A stretch of DNA of 64,000 bases from Shewanella psychropiezotolerans (GCF_007197555.1 NZ_CP041614.1:3774001-3838000), one strand, 5' to 3'; counted from the stretch's first letter, positions 8,025-19,081 are shown. Translations and numbers: made by a program. The notes: a model not told the origin generated them from the letters alone.

Positions 8025-9473
8025 ATGGTTCAAAAGATGGCCCTTATAAATCAAGATTTTATCGATAGCATAACTCAAGACATGCCTGCTCATCTCTCTA
8101 TGGATGACTTTGTTCAATACAGTAGCCGTCCATTGAGAGCCTCGATCCGCGTTAACACGCTAAAAATATCGTCGGCCAATTTTATCGAACTCATGCAGCC
8201 TAAGGGCTGGACACTCGAACCAATTCCATGGTGCTCGGATGGCTTCTGGATATCCCTCGACAGAGAAGTCCAATTAGGCAACACCATAGAACATCTTCAG
8301 GGTCTATTTTACATTCAAGAAGCCAGCTCAATGTTGCCACCAACGGCACTATTTTCCCAGCTAAATGAAACAGATAATGCCACAATTCTCGATATGGCTT
8401 CGGCCCCTGGGTCCAAAACAACACAGATAGCTGCCTTAATGAACAACTCTGGCTTGCTTATCGCCAACGAATATTCTTCGAGCCGGGTAAAAGTGTTACA
8501 TGCTAACGTTCAGCGCATGGGGGTCAGTAATACCGCCCTCACCCATTTCGATGCTCGGGTCTTCGGTGAATATCTCTATGCCACATTCGATGCTATCTTG
8601 CTCGACGCCCCCTGTAGCGGTGAAGGCACCATACGAAAAGACCCTTCAGCGTTAAAAAATTGGAGCCTGGAGTCGAGCCAGTCGATTGTTGCGACGCAGA
8701 AGGCCTTGATCGAATCTGCTTTTCTGGCCTTAAAAACCGGTGGAATTCTGGTGTATTCGACCTGTGCACTCAGTCGATTTGAAAACCAGGAAGTGTGTCA
8801 ACATTTAAAGGCTATGTACCCCGATGCAGTCGAGTTTGAATCCCTCAGTGATCTGTTTATCGATGCAGATAAGGCCTGCACGGAAGAAGGTTTCTTGCAT
8901 GTCTGGCCACAGATCTATGACAGTGAAGGCTTCTTCGTCGCAAAAATAAGAAAAACAGCAGACATTAACAGGCAAGTTGCCGAGCCAAGAAAACAGAAAA
9001 ACTTCCCCTTCACTCAGATATCCACTAAAACAGACACTGAGTTAAGGGCATATTTTCAGGATACCTTCGCCATTAAACTGCCAAGCCAGAGCCAGATAAT
9101 GGTGAGGGAGCAAGAATTTTGGTTGTTTCCTGAAAAAATGCAGAACTTGATTGGTCGGATGCGATTTCAGCGTATAGGCATGAAAATCGCCGACGCCCTT
9201 AAGCATGGTCTTAAGGCACAACACCAGGCAATACTGGCATTTGGTGCGGGAGCCAGCATGGTTGAGCTGTCACAAGCTCAGGCAAAAGAATATCTAATGG
9301 GACGGGATATTCCCTTGGAAGCAGGCCTTAAGCCACGCGGAGAAGTGATTGTTAGCTACCATAACAGTCCGTTAGGCCTGGCGAAACATCTTGGTAAACG
9401 ATTGAAGAACAGCTTACCCAGAGAGTTAGTCAGAGACAAGATCGTCAATTCTGATGCAAGCAAAGCTCAATGA
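8025..9473 (+). CDS. rsmF: 16S rRNA (cytosine-1407 C5)-methyltransferase RsmF
   Basis: RsmF (YebU) methylates C1407 in the decoding region of 16S rRNA. The 482 residues match the family. The N-terminal RNA-binding part has RPLRASIRVNTLKI. The SAM-binding Rossmann fold follows (DMASAPGSKTTQ). The catalytic cysteines lie in APCSGEGTIRKD and STCALSRFENQEV. A C-terminal PUA-like region ends the protein. ATG 8025 and ATG 8037 are both possible starts and neither has a strong Shine-Dalgarno. A hairpin region follows the stop. Confidence 0.95.
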   Translation: MVQKMALINQDFIDSITQDMPAHLSMDDFVQYSSRPLRASIRVNTLKISSANFIELMQPKGWTLEPIPWCSDGFWISLDREVQLGNTIEHLQGLFYIQEASSMLPPTALFSQLNETDNATILDMASAPGSKTTQIAALMNNSGLLIANEYSSSRVKVLHANVQRMGVSNTALTHFDARVFGEYLYATFDAILLDAPCSGEGTIRKDPSALKNWSLESSQSIVATQKALIESAFLALKTGGILVYSTCALSRFENQEVCQHLKAMYPDAVEFESLSDLFIDADKACTEEGFLHVWPQIYDSEGFFVAKIRKTADINRQVAEPRKQKNFPFTQISTKTDTELRAYFQDTFAIKLPSQSQIMVREQEFWLFPEKMQNLIGRMRFQRIGMKIADALKHGLKAQHQAILAFGAGASMVELSQAQAKEYLMGRDIPLEAGLKPRGEVIVSYHNSPLGLAKHLGKRLKNSLPRELVRDKIVNSDASKAQ

Positions 9474-9502
9474 CATATTTACTTACAAACATGCATTAAT
9501 AA

Positions 9503-9658
9503 TATTGCATATAAGCGCTGCAAGCCGGTTATGTCGACTACACTATTAGCCAGAGAGTTAATTCCTAATGAGGATCTCAACAGTAGCGCACGGCTCTTTA
9601 GTTAGAGCCATTCCCCTGGACCCAGAACAATCGGAATAGTTTTGGGTCTTTTTTTGCC
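9503..9658 (+). ncRNA. Candidate small RNA or terminator region after rsmF
   Basis: A weak promoter-like pair (TTGCAT at 9503, TTATGT about 18 nt later) is followed by two hairpins. The first is GGCTCT...AGAGCC near 9594-9610. The second, GACCCAGAAC with GTTTTGGGTC (one G-U pair), is followed directly by T7. The second hairpin is a convincing intrinsic terminator near 9619-9655. Whether an independent RNA is made, or this is only the rsmF terminator, cannot be told. Confidence 0.35.
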
Positions 9659-9681
9659 TAAAATTCGAACTTATCTCGGCT

Positions 9682-9698
9682 AATACCAATCGGTATAA
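9682..9698. repeat. Short palindromic element ATACCAATCGGTAT, solo copy
   Basis: The 14-mer ATACCAATCGGTAT (9683-9696) is identical to the terminal repeat of the 264-bp element at 23303. It lies just after the tatD stop codon. Confidence 0.7.
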
Positions 9699-9700
9699 TA

Positions 9701-10489
9701 TTAACGTCCGGCTAACTTAGCCGCATCGGTGAACAAGTTGAAGAAGTTATCTGTAGTATATTGGGCCAACTCTTCATAAGACTCCCCTCTCAGCTCTGCG
9801 ATAAACTCGGCGACATCACGGACAAACGCTGGTTGATTCTCTTTACCTCTATGCGGCACAGGAGCTAGATACGGAGAATCAGTTTCAACCAACAACCTAT
9901 CTTTAGGTACCTTTCTCATCACAGTGCGTAAATCGCCCGCATTCTTGAAGGTTGCAATGCCAGAGACTGAAATATAAAAACCCAGATCAATCGCCGCTTT
10001 GGCCATCTCCCAGTTTTCAGTGAAGCAATGCAACACGCCGCCGACCTTATCGGCATGACCGTTTCTTAAGAAATTTAGCGTGTCTTCCCTGGCATCTCGG
10101 GTATGTATGATTAGCGGTTTATTAACTTGCACCGCGAGTTCGATCTGCTGCTCGAAACATTGCTGTTGCAGTGCTTTGGTTTCATTGGCATAAAAGTAAT
10201 CCAGACCAGTCTCTCCGATAGCGACAACCTTAGGCTCTTTAACAAACACATTGAGCTCAGTGGTATCCAGCCCCTCCTGCACATCCAAGGGATGTACGCC
10301 GGCAGAGAGGAACACTTGATCAAACTCCGCCATCTTATCTCGCATGGAAATAAAACCTTGTTGACGCACATTCACGCACAGGAAATAGTCAACATCCCTG
10401 GCTTTTGCATCACTGATGATCTGTTTGAGTGATTGGTGATCGGGCGCGGCTTTTAAACGGTCGAGATGACAATGAGAATCAATGAGCAC
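9701..10489 (-). CDS. TatD-family metal-dependent hydrolase (YcfH type)
   Basis: This 262-residue TIM-barrel metallohydrolase begins with the metal-binding MLIDSHCHLD and shows GETGLDYFY, VNKPLIIHTRDA, LHCFTE and the VETDSPYLAP signature with its metal-binding Asp. TatD/YcfH proteins have reported deoxyribonuclease or D-aminoacyl hydrolase activities; the physiological substrate of YcfH is unsettled. It is the last gene of the pabC-mltG-tmk-holB-pilZ-tatD series, a conserved order in gamma-proteobacteria. It is separated from pilZ by 152 bases that include another palindrome copy. Confidence 0.92.
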   Translation of the reverse strand: MLIDSHCHLDRLKAAPDHQSLKQIISDAKARDVDYFLCVNVRQQGFISMRDKMAEFDQVFLSAGVHPLDVQEGLDTTELNVFVKEPKVVAIGETGLDYFYANETKALQQQCFEQQIELAVQVNKPLIIHTRDAREDTLNFLRNGHADKVGGVLHCFTENWEMAKAAIDLGFYISVSGIATFKNAGDLRTVMRKVPKDRLLVETDSPYLAPVPHRGKENQPAFVRDVAEFIAELRGESYEELAQYTTDNFFNLFTDAAKLAGR

Positions 10490-10576
10490 GTGAATTTCCA
10501 GCAGAGTGATAGATCTAAAAAGGAGTCAAAGAATACAGAGCTATAAGGCAAGGGTCAAATTAAGATGCCAGTTCTA

Positions 10577-10590
10577 ATACCAATCGGTAT
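10577..10590. repeat. Short palindromic element ATACCAATCGGTAT, solo copy
   Basis: An exact copy of the 14-mer in the tatD-pilZ gap, with the same TAA following the core as at 9697 and 23316. Confidence 0.7.
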
Positions 10591-10641
10591 AAAGAGGCTT
10601 TAGGGAGGAATTCTGGAGATTTAAAGGTAAAGACGAAGAGA

Positions 10642-10968
10642 TCACATGGTACAGGTCAAGTCTCCGGAGGCAAGTTCACGGGCTAAGAGGGTTTCTATAT
10701 GCTGCTTATGTAATTCTGCATCGGACAGGATCTTGATACCAATTCCCGCCGGGCGGCCGCCAGATGCACCTAGAGGATTAATCCAAACCACCATGCCCTG
10801 AAACTCATGTCTGTTGAGCGAGCCAGGAAGTTGGTAAGCTATAGTTAACTCTTGGCCCAGATAGTGGCTTTCACTGGTCGCAATGAATAGACCCGCCGGC
10901 TGAATAAACGGCATATATGCGCGATAAAGCTGATGTAAGGTATCAAAATTAACAACTAGGTCTATCAT
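10642..10968 (-). CDS. pilZ: PilZ-domain protein, type IV pilus PilZ-like
   Basis: This 108-residue single-domain protein matches the short PilZ needed for type IV pilus assembly. It shows a conserved central part, HEFQGMVVWINPLGASGGRPAG, with the Pro-rich GRPAGIGI turn near its end. The classical c-di-GMP-binding RxxxR motif is not evident, as in the Pseudomonas PilZ prototype, so it probably acts through protein contacts rather than nucleotide binding. Its place directly after holB (7 nt gap) is the same as in Pseudomonas and supports the name. Confidence 0.85.
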   Translation of the reverse strand: MIDLVVNFDTLHQLYRAYMPFIQPAGLFIATSESHYLGQELTIAYQLPGSLNRHEFQGMVVWINPLGASGGRPAGIGIKILSDAELHKQHIETLLARELASGDLTCTM

Positions 10969-10975
10969 AAAACGG

Positions 10976-11896
10976 CTATCTCGTTAACTTATTATATTCT
11001 AAGATAAAACCATTAAAAAGAGCTAAGTAGTTTACATTCGGCATGACACTCAACTTATGGTAGGTATCCATGACCTTCATTCCAAATTCGGTTACTTTGA
11101 CTCTCAACAATGCGTCTAAATCTGCCTGTCTTATCAATTTCTGCCTCAAGATTAAATACAAAACCTTAAGTGCATCAGATGCTTGCTTTTCATTAACACT
11201 AATTAAACTAGCACAGAGGTGACCGGAGGACAAACTTTGAGCCCAGCCTTTCCTAAATTGTAGCAGTTGCGCGTATCGTTCGCTTTCTAGCGCGAGAGCC
11301 AGCTCCAGCGGGCCTCCCATCACTGGCAAACACCAAGTCACATCAGTTGCAGACCCGGACTCTGTCGATAACCAGAGCTTGATCTCCTCCATGGAAGGCG
11401 GCTCGAAGTGAACCTGCTGACAACGGCTCTTAATCGTTGCCATCAGTCTGCTTGGGGTATCAGACTGCAACAGGAGTAAGGTATCTTTCCCAGGTTCTTC
11501 CAATGTTTTCAATAATGCATTGGCCGATGCCTGATTGAGCTGTTCACTATGGTAGATCACAGCGACTCTGCGTCCACCTTGCTGCGATGTCATCGTCAGC
11601 TTTTGACACAGTTCGCGTATCTGATCGACCTTAATCTGATTACCGTCAGCAGTGATTCGATAGAGATCCGGGTGCGTGTTGCCATCCAGTAACTGACAGG
11701 CCTTGCAAAAACCACAGGCTCCCAGCTCACCCGGACTCTGGCACAGGGCAGCTTTCGCTATTTCAAGTGTTAACTCCTCCCCGCCATAACCTTTATGCAC
11801 GCCCACTAAGTAGGCATGGCCTAACAACCCGTTCTTTATCTGTTGAGTAAAGTCACTTATCGGGGCCGCGAGCCAGGAGATATTTTGCATTACCAA
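10976..11896 (-). CDS. holB: DNA polymerase III delta' subunit
   Basis: This is a subunit of the clamp loader that opens the beta clamp. The 306 residues have the AAA+ N-terminal fold with a degenerate P-loop (GYGGEEL, no GKT), as expected for non-ATPase delta'. A zinc-binding set lies in [16 protein letters not shown] (about residues 52-67), and the SRCQ sensor region is near residue 158. It overlaps tmk by 7 bases, so the two are translationally coupled. It belongs to the pabC-to-pilZ operon. Confidence 0.93.
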   Translation of the reverse strand: MVMQNISWLAAPISDFTQQIKNGLLGHAYLVGVHKGYGGEELTLEIAKAALCQSPGELGACGFCKACQLLDGNTHPDLYRITADGNQIKVDQIRELCQKLTMTSQQGGRRVAVIYHSEQLNQASANALLKTLEEPGKDTLLLLQSDTPSRLMATIKSRCQQVHFEPPSMEEIKLWLSTESGSATDVTWCLPVMGGPLELALALESERYAQLLQFRKGWAQSLSSGHLCASLISVNEKQASDALKVLYLILRQKLIRQADLDALLRVKVTEFGMKVMDTYHKLSVMPNVNYLALFNGFILEYNKLTR

Positions 11897-12522
11897 TCCT
11901 GAGTCTGTAACAAGGCTAGAATATCTTTATGCACTTCGGCCATAGTCTGCCCGGCATCGATGACGGCTATAGTGTCGTCTTCTGCGGCAAAAGATAAGAA
12001 AGTTGCCCGTGCACGTTCGAAGAAATCCAGCGCCTGCTTCTCTATCCGATCTAACTCGCCCCGTTTAGCCGCACGCTGCAATCCTTGCGCCGGATCGATA
12101 TCTAGATAGATGGTTAAATCTGGTTTAAAATCGCCTAATGTCGCCTTACTCACGACTTGAACTAAGGGCATGAGTCCACGGCCTCCACCTTGGTAGGCCA
12201 GCGATGAAAGGTTGTGTCTGTCACCCAACACCCAGGCTCCACGATGTAATGCAGGCTTTATCACATTAGCAACCAATTGTGCTCTGGCAGCATAGAGCAA
12301 GAGGCACTCGGCTTCATCACACAAGGGATCGGTTTCATCGGCAATCTTGACCAAATCTCTCATGCGCTCGGCCAGCGGCGTTCCACCCGGTTCACGGGTA
12401 CATACAGGCACTTGACCCGTATGCTTCTCGATAAAATCACGAACAAGAGATATCGCGCTAGATTTACCCGCGCCTTCTAATCCTTCGATAACAATAAATT
12501 TGCTGTTGTTCTCTCTGTTCAT
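11890..12522 (-). CDS. tmk: Thymidylate kinase
   Basis: Phosphorylates dTMP to dTDP in the cytosol. The 210 residues start with a P-loop GLEGAGKSS (about residues 14-22), then the DR motif in [17 protein letters not shown], with the LID region around [13 protein letters not shown]. Length and motifs are normal for the bacterial enzyme. It overlaps mltG by 4 bases (ATGA) and holB by 7, so the gene set is compactly co-translated. Confidence 0.96.
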   Translation of the reverse strand: MNRENNSKFIVIEGLEGAGKSSAISLVRDFIEKHTGQVPVCTREPGGTPLAERMRDLVKIADETDPLCDEAECLLLYAARAQLVANVIKPALHRGAWVLGDRHNLSSLAYQGGGRGLMPLVQVVSKATLGDFKPDLTIYLDIDPAQGLQRAAKRGELDRIEKQALDFFERARATFLSFAAEDDTIAVIDAGQTMAEVHKDILALLQTQDW

Positions 12523-13526
12523 CGGTTTCTCTGATATTTATTTACGGCACGATTGTGCTCAGATAGTGTTTTGGAAAACACATGACTGCCATCATTTTTA
12601 GACACAAAATAAAGGTAATTAACGTCGGCAGGCTGCGCCGCAGCAATAAGAGATGCCCCACTAGGCGCGGCTATGGGAGTCGGCGTCAAACCTTTAATTC
12701 TGTAAGTGTTGAAAGGCGTCTGCTCTCGTAATGCTTTACGGGTGATATCTCCCTGATAACTGTCCCCCATGCCATATATCACAGTAGGATCCGTTTGTAG
12801 CCGCATGCCCTTGTTGAGTCGATTGGCAAACACGGCGGAGATCCATGGGCGCTCACTGGCTTTACCCGTTTCTTTTTCTATGATTGACGCCATGATCAAG
12901 AGTTCATATGATGATTTGAGTGGCAAGTCTTCGGCCCGCTGAGCCCAAGCTTTATCTAGCTCCTGCTGCATTTTGTGATAACTTTGCAGCACAATTGAGT
13001 TTATATTGTCACCCGCAACATAATGATAGGTATCGGGATAAAATTTACCTTCTGGTAAACCTGATTCATCGCCGTTGTCACTCAAGACCTGGGTAAAAAC
13101 ACCCTCATCATATTGGCTGTGAGGTAAGGCTTGGAGTATTTGGGTCCACTCCTTGATATTTTGCCCTTCAATCAAGGTAACGCTAAATACCTTCTCTTCG
13201 CCTTTGACTAATTTGGTCAACAAGTCAGCAACTGATTCACCAGGCTGCAGCTCATAGAAGCCAGAGCGGATCTTGGCTAGCTCAGGTTTTAACTTAACCA
13301 GTGCCTTTAATTTCCAACCTTCGGCAATGAACTCTCTTTGCTCTAATGTTGAGACTAAGTGTGAGAAGGAGGTTCCCCTCTTCAACACTAGCTCTTGTGG
13401 CTCAGTCACATTTAAGGGAGAAAGGCTATAATCCATGATCGTTTTATAACCCCAAACACCCAAGCCAGCGGCGAGAGTGAGCAAGGCAAAACAGCTAACA
13501 GTCAGTGTAATTATTATTTTTTTCAT
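12519..13526 (-). CDS. mltG: Endolytic transglycosylase MltG
   Basis: This inner-membrane lytic transglycosylase cleaves nascent glycan strands and is thought to end polymerisation. One N-terminal membrane helix ([20 protein letters not shown]) is followed by a LysM-like YceG region and the catalytic domain. The proposed catalytic Glu is in ASIIEKETG, followed by [18 protein letters not shown]. At 335 residues it has family length. It overlaps pabC and tmk by 4 bases each. Confidence 0.95.
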   Translation of the reverse strand: MKKIIITLTVSCFALLTLAAGLGVWGYKTIMDYSLSPLNVTEPQELVLKRGTSFSHLVSTLEQREFIAEGWKLKALVKLKPELAKIRSGFYELQPGESVADLLTKLVKGEEKVFSVTLIEGQNIKEWTQILQALPHSQYDEGVFTQVLSDNGDESGLPEGKFYPDTYHYVAGDNINSIVLQSYHKMQQELDKAWAQRAEDLPLKSSYELLIMASIIEKETGKASERPWISAVFANRLNKGMRLQTDPTVIYGMGDSYQGDITRKALREQTPFNTYRIKGLTPTPIAAPSGASLIAAAQPADVNYLYFVSKNDGSHVFSKTLSEHNRAVNKYQRNR

Positions 13527-14350
13527 AATGTAAGTTGCAGTATTTGCCTTAGCTGGTGAGTAAAGTCGGCATGAGTGAAGTGAACATCATCGACGTTATT
13601 GATATCAAGTATACCGACTAAGCTGTTAGTCATAAATACATGTTGATAATGGCGCAAGTGTAAATAGGGGATAGGACGAGCTTCAACATCATACCCAGCC
13701 TCGAGCAACGCATAGATGATTTGCTCACGCATCACACCGGCAACACCTGAGCGTGATATTGAAGGGGTCACAATATGCTTACCCGTGACAAAAAACAGGT
13801 TGGCCATCGAAGACTCGACGATATTATCCAAGCCATCGAGCACTAACCAATCTTGATAACCAGCAGGTAAGGTTTCCGACTTGATCAACACTTGCTCGAG
13901 ACGGTTGAGATGCTTTATACCCGCGAGTCTCGGCTGCTGAGACAGTTTAATCGGTGAACGGGTTAAGGATATCCCGGTTTTTTGCCAGCTTGCATAGTGA
14001 GTGGGAATAGCATGGAGCGAAATAACCTCAGTTATCTCACATGTTACGGGAGCCCCATAGCCTCGGCCTCCGGCGCCGCGGCTCAATAACAGCTTTAAGC
14101 AGCCAGTCACTTGGCTTTTGGCCAGGTGCTTAACCTGTGTCACTAACGCCAAAGAAGGAGACCAAGAGAAACCTAAGCGTGTCGCACCTTGAGTTAGTCT
14201 GTCGAGGTGCGCCGATAAGAAAGCAAGCTGACCTTGTACTATTCGCATGGTCGCGAAGAGTCCATCACCATAAGCCAGGCCGCGATCCAGTGGTTCTATA
14301 TGACCATTAAGCTCGCCATTAACCCAAACTTTTGTCACTTGCTCAGTCAT
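13523..14350 (-). CDS. pabC: Aminodeoxychorismate lyase
   Basis: This PLP enzyme of folate synthesis splits 4-amino-4-deoxychorismate into p-aminobenzoate and pyruvate. The 275-residue class-IV aminotransferase fold shows DRGLAYGDGLFATMRI near the N-terminus. The PLP lysine is expected in AGIKHLNRLEQVLIK, the usual GIKHLNRLEQ motif of PabC. VESSMANLFFV and TNSLVGI follow. It is the first gene of the mltG-tmk-holB-pilZ run and starts 35 bases after the dcd stop. Confidence 0.94.
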   Translation of the reverse strand: MTEQVTKVWVNGELNGHIEPLDRGLAYGDGLFATMRIVQGQLAFLSAHLDRLTQGATRLGFSWSPSLALVTQVKHLAKSQVTGCLKLLLSRGAGGRGYGAPVTCEITEVISLHAIPTHYASWQKTGISLTRSPIKLSQQPRLAGIKHLNRLEQVLIKSETLPAGYQDWLVLDGLDNIVESSMANLFFVTGKHIVTPSISRSGVAGVMREQIIYALLEAGYDVEARPIPYLHLRHYQHVFMTNSLVGILDINNVDDVHFTHADFTHQLRQILQLTL

Positions 14351-14385
14351 CGTTTTTCATCAGTTAACTATCCAGCCCGCAGTGG

Positions 14386-14970
14386 TTATTTATCTTGGCT
14401 AATAAGACTGGCAACGGCGGCTTGCTGATTCTTATATTTAGCATTTTTACGCTTATTATAAGGACGGGCAACAGGCTGATTTAAGCGCTCGAAATTGAGT
14501 GCTCCTATGGTCATTTCTGGGCGTAAGGCCAAGGGTAATTTACCGCTATTAAAAAATTCCAGCACTATCTTGCCATGCCAACCGGGATCGATACGATGAG
14601 CCGTGGCATGAACCATTAAGCCCAGACGCGCGAGGGACGAACGACCGTCGAGCCAGCCCACGATATCAGCAGGCAAGGTGACATATTCATGAGTCACAGC
14701 TAGGGCAAGCTCCCCGGGGTGCAGGAAGAAGGCTTCCCCAGGAGGTATGACTATCATGTCACTCATGACGCGATCCAGAGATTCCTGTACGTCTGCCGTA
14801 GGACCACTGAGATCGATAAAAGGCGCGGTATGGCCCTTAAATACGCGGAACTGATCGCCAAGTTTAACGTCGATACTAACACCACTTATCGCCTCTTCCG
14901 ATGGGCGGGGTTCAATCATAATCGTGCCGTCATCTAAACAAGCTTCAATCTCTGAATCGGTTAAACGCAT
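14386..14970 (-). CDS. dcd: dCTP deaminase
   Basis: Converts dCTP to dUTP, the main route to dTTP in enteric-type bacteria. The 194 residues are very close to the E. coli enzyme. Visible signatures are [12 protein letters not shown], the catalytic-site region [17 protein letters not shown] with its Arg and Ser, [10 protein letters not shown] and the C-terminal [15 protein letters not shown]. It is upstream of pabC with a 35-base gap. Having dcd, tmk and udk close together gives a small pyrimidine nucleotide cluster. Confidence 0.96.
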   Translation of the reverse strand: MRLTDSEIEACLDDGTIMIEPRPSEEAISGVSIDVKLGDQFRVFKGHTAPFIDLSGPTADVQESLDRVMSDMIVIPPGEAFFLHPGELALAVTHEYVTLPADIVGWLDGRSSLARLGLMVHATAHRIDPGWHGKIVLEFFNSGKLPLALRPEMTIGALNFERLNQPVARPYNKRKNAKYKNQQAAVASLISQDK

Positions 14971-15074
14971 TTCGATCTTACTCCTGACTATTGTCTGTTA
15001 TGCATGACCTCTGACGTTTACATATTTAAACTTAGTAGAGGTAAACAAGATGTAGGGCAACTCTTTTAATCGAG

Positions 15075-15710
15075 TTAAATATCTAAAAGGTGCTGAATTC
15101 TGGTCTTCAAAATATCGGTCGCGATACGATTCTTACCGCCACGAGGCACGATAATATCGGCATATTGTTTAGACGGCTCAATAAACTGCAGAAACATAGG
15201 ACGAACGGTTTCAGTATATTGTGACATCACAGATTCCATGGTGCGACCACGCTCGGCAACGTCACGTTTCAAACGACGCATAAAACAGATGTCCAGCGGC
15301 GTATCCATAAACACGCTGGCATCCATCAAGTCGCGCAAATTAGGATCGGTCAGTAGTAAGATCCCCTCTAAGATGATCACCTTCTTCGGTGTCATCTTAA
15401 TCGTTTCAGCCATACGCGTGTGCTCGCTATAGCTGTACTTAGGGATCTCAACCGCTTCACCCGACTTCAATGCTATGAGATGACGACACAAATGCTCATG
15501 ATCTAACGCTTTGGGATGATCGTAATTGGTCTTTACCCGCTCATCCATGGATAAGTGACTCTGATCGTTATAGTAAGCATCTTCGGCGATGACTCCAATC
15601 TGATCTGTGCCTAGATCCCGGCACAGCTCCTCATAGATAGTTTTAGCAATTAAACTTTTACCCGAGGCCGAAGCCCCCGCGATAGCTATGATGACACACT
15701 GAGAATTCAT
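15075..15710 (-). CDS. udk: Uridine kinase
   Basis: This pyrimidine salvage enzyme phosphorylates uridine and cytidine. The 211 residues have the P-loop GASASGKS (about residues 12-19), the [12 protein letters not shown] region, NYDHPKALD and a LID-like [13 protein letters not shown]. Length is normal. It starts 9 bases after apbC ends, so the two are likely co-transcribed. A 104-base gap separates it from dcd. Confidence 0.96.
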   Translation of the reverse strand: MNSQCVIIAIAGASASGKSLIAKTIYEELCRDLGTDQIGVIAEDAYYNDQSHLSMDERVKTNYDHPKALDHEHLCRHLIALKSGEAVEIPKYSYSEHTRMAETIKMTPKKVIILEGILLLTDPNLRDLMDASVFMDTPLDICFMRRLKRDVAERGRTMESVMSQYTETVRPMFLQFIEPSKQYADIIVPRGGKNRIATDILKTRIQHLLDI

Positions 15711-15719
15711 GCTAAAACC

Positions 15720-16835
15720 TTATTCGTCTTCTGAAATACTGATTGATAAACTAGATGTAGCTTTGGTGAGCGCCAGTTGCGCGCCTACTTTACGAGCAAC
15801 CTCACGATAGATTGCCGACACATCACTGTCGGGATCGGCAACGACCGTTGGCACGCCCTTATCAACATCTTCACGTATGTTGAGCTTAAGTGGCAATTCA
15901 CCTAATAGGGGGACATGGTAACGCTCGGCCATCTTGCTGCCGCCATGGCTGCCAAATGGATGTTCTTTATGGCCACACTCACTGCAGACATGAAAGCTCA
16001 TGTTCTCGACGATACCCAGTACAGGAATATTCACCTTCTGAAACATGTTGATGCCTTTCTTAGCATCGGCTAAGGCAATATCCTGGGGAGTCGTCACTAT
16101 GATGGCCCCTGTGACGGGCACCTTCTGTGACAAGGTGAGCTGAATATCGCCGGTTCCCGGTGGCATATCGATAATTAAATAATCGAGTTCAGGCCACTGT
16201 GTCTCATTGAGAAGTTGAGCGAGTGCGCCTGCCGCCATAGGACCACGCCACACAGCGGCCTCTTCTTGACCAAGCATAAATCCAATCGATTGCGCCACAA
16301 GGCCGTGAGCCTCTGCAGCAGTCATCATCTTGCCATCGGGAGACACAGGTTTAAAATCGCTAACTCCCAACATCAAGGGAATAGAAGGCCCATAGATGTC
16401 GGCATCTAAGATGCCCACCTTGGCGCCTTCGGCGACTAGCGCTAAGGCTAAGTTAACCGCTGTGGTCGATTTACCCACCCCACCTTTACCCGACGCTACC
16501 GCAATCACTTGCTTCACATTAGCAAGAGGTTCGACGGCGCCGATGGCAGAGATAGCAGCCGGTTGAAAATCGATTTCACATTCGACTTCATCGATAGCAT
16601 CTAACACGGCCAACTTCTTGGTGATGGCCATCACAGTGTCGCGGTATTGAGTCATACATGGGTAAGGGTAGACAAGCCCGAGAAGCAATCGCTTCCCCTC
16701 GATGTCGAGTTTGTGAACACATCCGGCACTGACTAAACCTTGTGCTAAATATGGATCTTGATAAGCGTCTAAGATGGCCAAAACAGGCCCAAGAAGATCG
16801 TCACTGAGACGATAGTGCTGAGAAGCTGAAGACAA
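15720..16835 (-). CDS. apbC: Iron-sulfur cluster carrier ApbC/Mrp
   Basis: This P-loop ATPase delivers Fe-S clusters to apoproteins. The N-terminal MIP18/DUF59 domain (about residues 10-90) is followed by the deviant Walker A ASGKGGVGKSTTAVNLA (about 113-129). The cluster-binding CxxC is in VCSECGHKE (about 281). FGSHGG and the MPPGTGDIQL switch region are also present. At 371 residues it is full length. It is divergent from metG, a pairing conserved in many gamma-proteobacteria. Confidence 0.95.
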   Translation of the reverse strand: MSSASQHYRLSDDLLGPVLAILDAYQDPYLAQGLVSAGCVHKLDIEGKRLLLGLVYPYPCMTQYRDTVMAITKKLAVLDAIDEVECEIDFQPAAISAIGAVEPLANVKQVIAVASGKGGVGKSTTAVNLALALVAEGAKVGILDADIYGPSIPLMLGVSDFKPVSPDGKMMTAAEAHGLVAQSIGFMLGQEEAAVWRGPMAAGALAQLLNETQWPELDYLIIDMPPGTGDIQLTLSQKVPVTGAIIVTTPQDIALADAKKGINMFQKVNIPVLGIVENMSFHVCSECGHKEHPFGSHGGSKMAERYHVPLLGELPLKLNIREDVDKGVPTVVADPDSDVSAIYREVARKVGAQLALTKATSSLSISISEDE

Positions 16836-16996
16836 AAGTGCTACCCCCTATAAATAATTTGTCCAAGTGTACCAGAAATCGGGGTAAATATTCGGGTAGT
16901 TTTAACCCACTTAAACTCACTTTTGATGAAACTCTCAGAAGGATCGGTTAGTATCTATGCCATTCTTTATGGGCCCCTAACTGATTTTGAGACAAG

Positions 16997-19081
16997 ATGG
17001 CAAATTCACAACGTAAAATCCTAGTCACCAGTGCACTTCCCTACGCCAATGGACCTATTCATTTAGGCCATATGCTCGAATATATCCAGACTGATATCTG
17101 GTCACGATTCCAAAAACTTCGTGGCCACGAATGTCACTATATATGTGCAGATGATGCCCATGGCACACCAATTATGCTTAAGGCTCAACAGCTAGGCATA
17201 GAGCCGGAAGAGATGATTGCTCAGGTGAATAAAGAGCATCAACAGGATTTTGCTGACTTCAATATTCAGTTCGACAACTTCCACAGTACCCACAGCGTTG
17301 AGAACCGTGAATTAGCCAGTGAGATATACCTCAAACTGCGCGACTCAGGTTACATTGAGACGCGCACTATCTCTCAGTTATTCGACCCTGAAAAGTCTAT
17401 GTTCTTGCCAGACCGTTTCGTAAAAGGCACTTGCCCTAAGTGTAAGAGCGAAGACCAGTACGGTGATAACTGCGACAACTGCGGCGCAACCTACAGCCCA
17501 ACAGACATGATTAATCCCAAGTCTGCCGTCTCAGGTGCTACCCCAATCATGAAAGACTCGGAGCATTTCTTCTTCGACCTGCCGGCTTTTGAAGGCATGC
17601 TCAAGGAGTGGACCCGTTCTGGAGCCTTGCAAGATGAAGTGGCCAATAAGCTAAACGAATGGTTCGAACAAGGCCTGCAACAGTGGGATATCAGCCGGGA
17701 TGCGCCTTATTTCGGTTTCGAAATACCCGATGCTCCAGGTAAGTATTTTTACGTCTGGCTAGATGCACCTATCGGCTACATGGGCTCATTTAAAAATCTG
17801 TGTGATAGACGTGAAGACTTAAACTTCGATGATTTCTGGGCGAAGGACTCAACCGCCGAAGTTTATCACTTCATAGGTAAAGATATCATCAACTTCCACA
17901 GCTTATTCTGGCCAGCCATGCTTGAAGGCGCAGGCTACCGTAAGCCGACCCATGTTTATGCTCATGGTTATGTGACGGTCAATGGCGCTAAGATGTCAAA
18001 GTCGAAAGGCACCTTCATCAAGGCCCGTACCTATCTGGATAACTTAGACCCTGAATACTTGCGTTACTACTACGCCGCTAAGCTGAGCCACCGCATCGAC
18101 GATCTCGATCTTAACCTCGAAGATTTCGCGCAGCGAGTCAACTCAGATCTCGTGGGTAAACTGGTCAACTTAGCATCACGTACCGCTGGTTTTATCACTA
18201 AACGCTTCGATGGCAAGCTGGCGAACGTTGCCGACACCACGCTAGAGCAAGTGTTTCTAAGTAAACAAGACGTCATAGCCGACCTCTATGAGGGCCGTGA
18301 ATTCGGTAAGGCCATGCGTGAAATCATGGCACTGGCCGATTTGGCTAATGCTTACGTTGCCGATGCAGCGCCTTGGCAGTTGATCAAGCAAGAAGATAAG
18401 CAAGAGGAAGCCCATCAGGTTTGTTCTAACGCACTTAACTTGTTCCGCATCCTGGTGACTTACCTCAAACCTGTACTGCCAAAATTGGCAGACGATGTTG
18501 AAGCCTTCCTGCAATTCCCTATCACTTGGGATAACTTGAATGCCGACCTGGCAGGACATGAGATAGCTAAATTTAAGGCCCTAATGCAAAGGGTAGAGAT
18601 GAAAAGCATCGAAGCTATCATAGAAGCCTCGAAAGAGAATTTGCTCGTGACTACCGATACGCCAAAAACAGCGGATAGTGCAGCAACAGCAAGTAAAGCA
18701 GACTCTAATGATGCTCCAGCGAGTGGCAACCACTTAGAAGACGATCCTATCTCGGCAGAGATAAGCTTCGAAGACTTCGCCAAAATCGACCTGCGTATCG
18801 CCCGTATCGCAAAAGCCGAGCACGTCCCCGAAGCGAACAAGCTGTTGAAGCTGCAGCTAGACCTTGGCGGCGAGACTAAACAAGTGTTTGCTGGTATAAA
18901 GTCGGCCTACTCTCCTGAAGAGCTCGAAGGCAAGCTTACTGTGATGGTAGCCAACCTTGCACCACGTAAGATGCGTTTTGGCATCTCGGAAGGCATGGTA
19001 GTTGCGGCGGGGCCAGGTGGTAAAGACTTGTGGATCTTAGAGCCTCATGAAGGCGCACAACCGGGTATGCGCGTTAAGTAA
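16997..19081 (+). CDS. metG: Methionyl-tRNA synthetase
   Basis: Charges tRNA-Met. At 694 residues it is of the E. coli long type. The class-I HIGH motif is HLGH in [19 protein letters not shown] (about residue 23). A zinc knuckle with two CxxC pairs (CPKC, CDNC; about 144-161) follows. KMSKS is in [11 protein letters not shown] (about 332). The C-terminal tRNA-binding OB domain starts near [17 protein letters not shown] (about 595), preceded by an Ala/Ser/Asp-rich linker that accounts for the extra length. A terminator follows. Confidence 0.97.
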   Translation: MANSQRKILVTSALPYANGPIHLGHMLEYIQTDIWSRFQKLRGHECHYICADDAHGTPIMLKAQQLGIEPEEMIAQVNKEHQQDFADFNIQFDNFHSTHSVENRELASEIYLKLRDSGYIETRTISQLFDPEKSMFLPDRFVKGTCPKCKSEDQYGDNCDNCGATYSPTDMINPKSAVSGATPIMKDSEHFFFDLPAFEGMLKEWTRSGALQDEVANKLNEWFEQGLQQWDISRDAPYFGFEIPDAPGKYFYVWLDAPIGYMGSFKNLCDRREDLNFDDFWAKDSTAEVYHFIGKDIINFHSLFWPAMLEGAGYRKPTHVYAHGYVTVNGAKMSKSKGTFIKARTYLDNLDPEYLRYYYAAKLSHRIDDLDLNLEDFAQRVNSDLVGKLVNLASRTAGFITKRFDGKLANVADTTLEQVFLSKQDVIADLYEGREFGKAMREIMALADLANAYVADAAPWQLIKQEDKQEEAHQVCSNALNLFRILVTYLKPVLPKLADDVEAFLQFPITWDNLNADLAGHEIAKFKALMQRVEMKSIEAIIEASKENLLVTTDTPKTADSAATASKADSNDAPASGNHLEDDPISAEISFEDFAKIDLRIARIAKAEHVPEANKLLKLQLDLGGETKQVFAGIKSAYSPEELEGKLTVMVANLAPRKMRFGISEGMVVAAGPGGKDLWILEPHEGAQPGMRVK

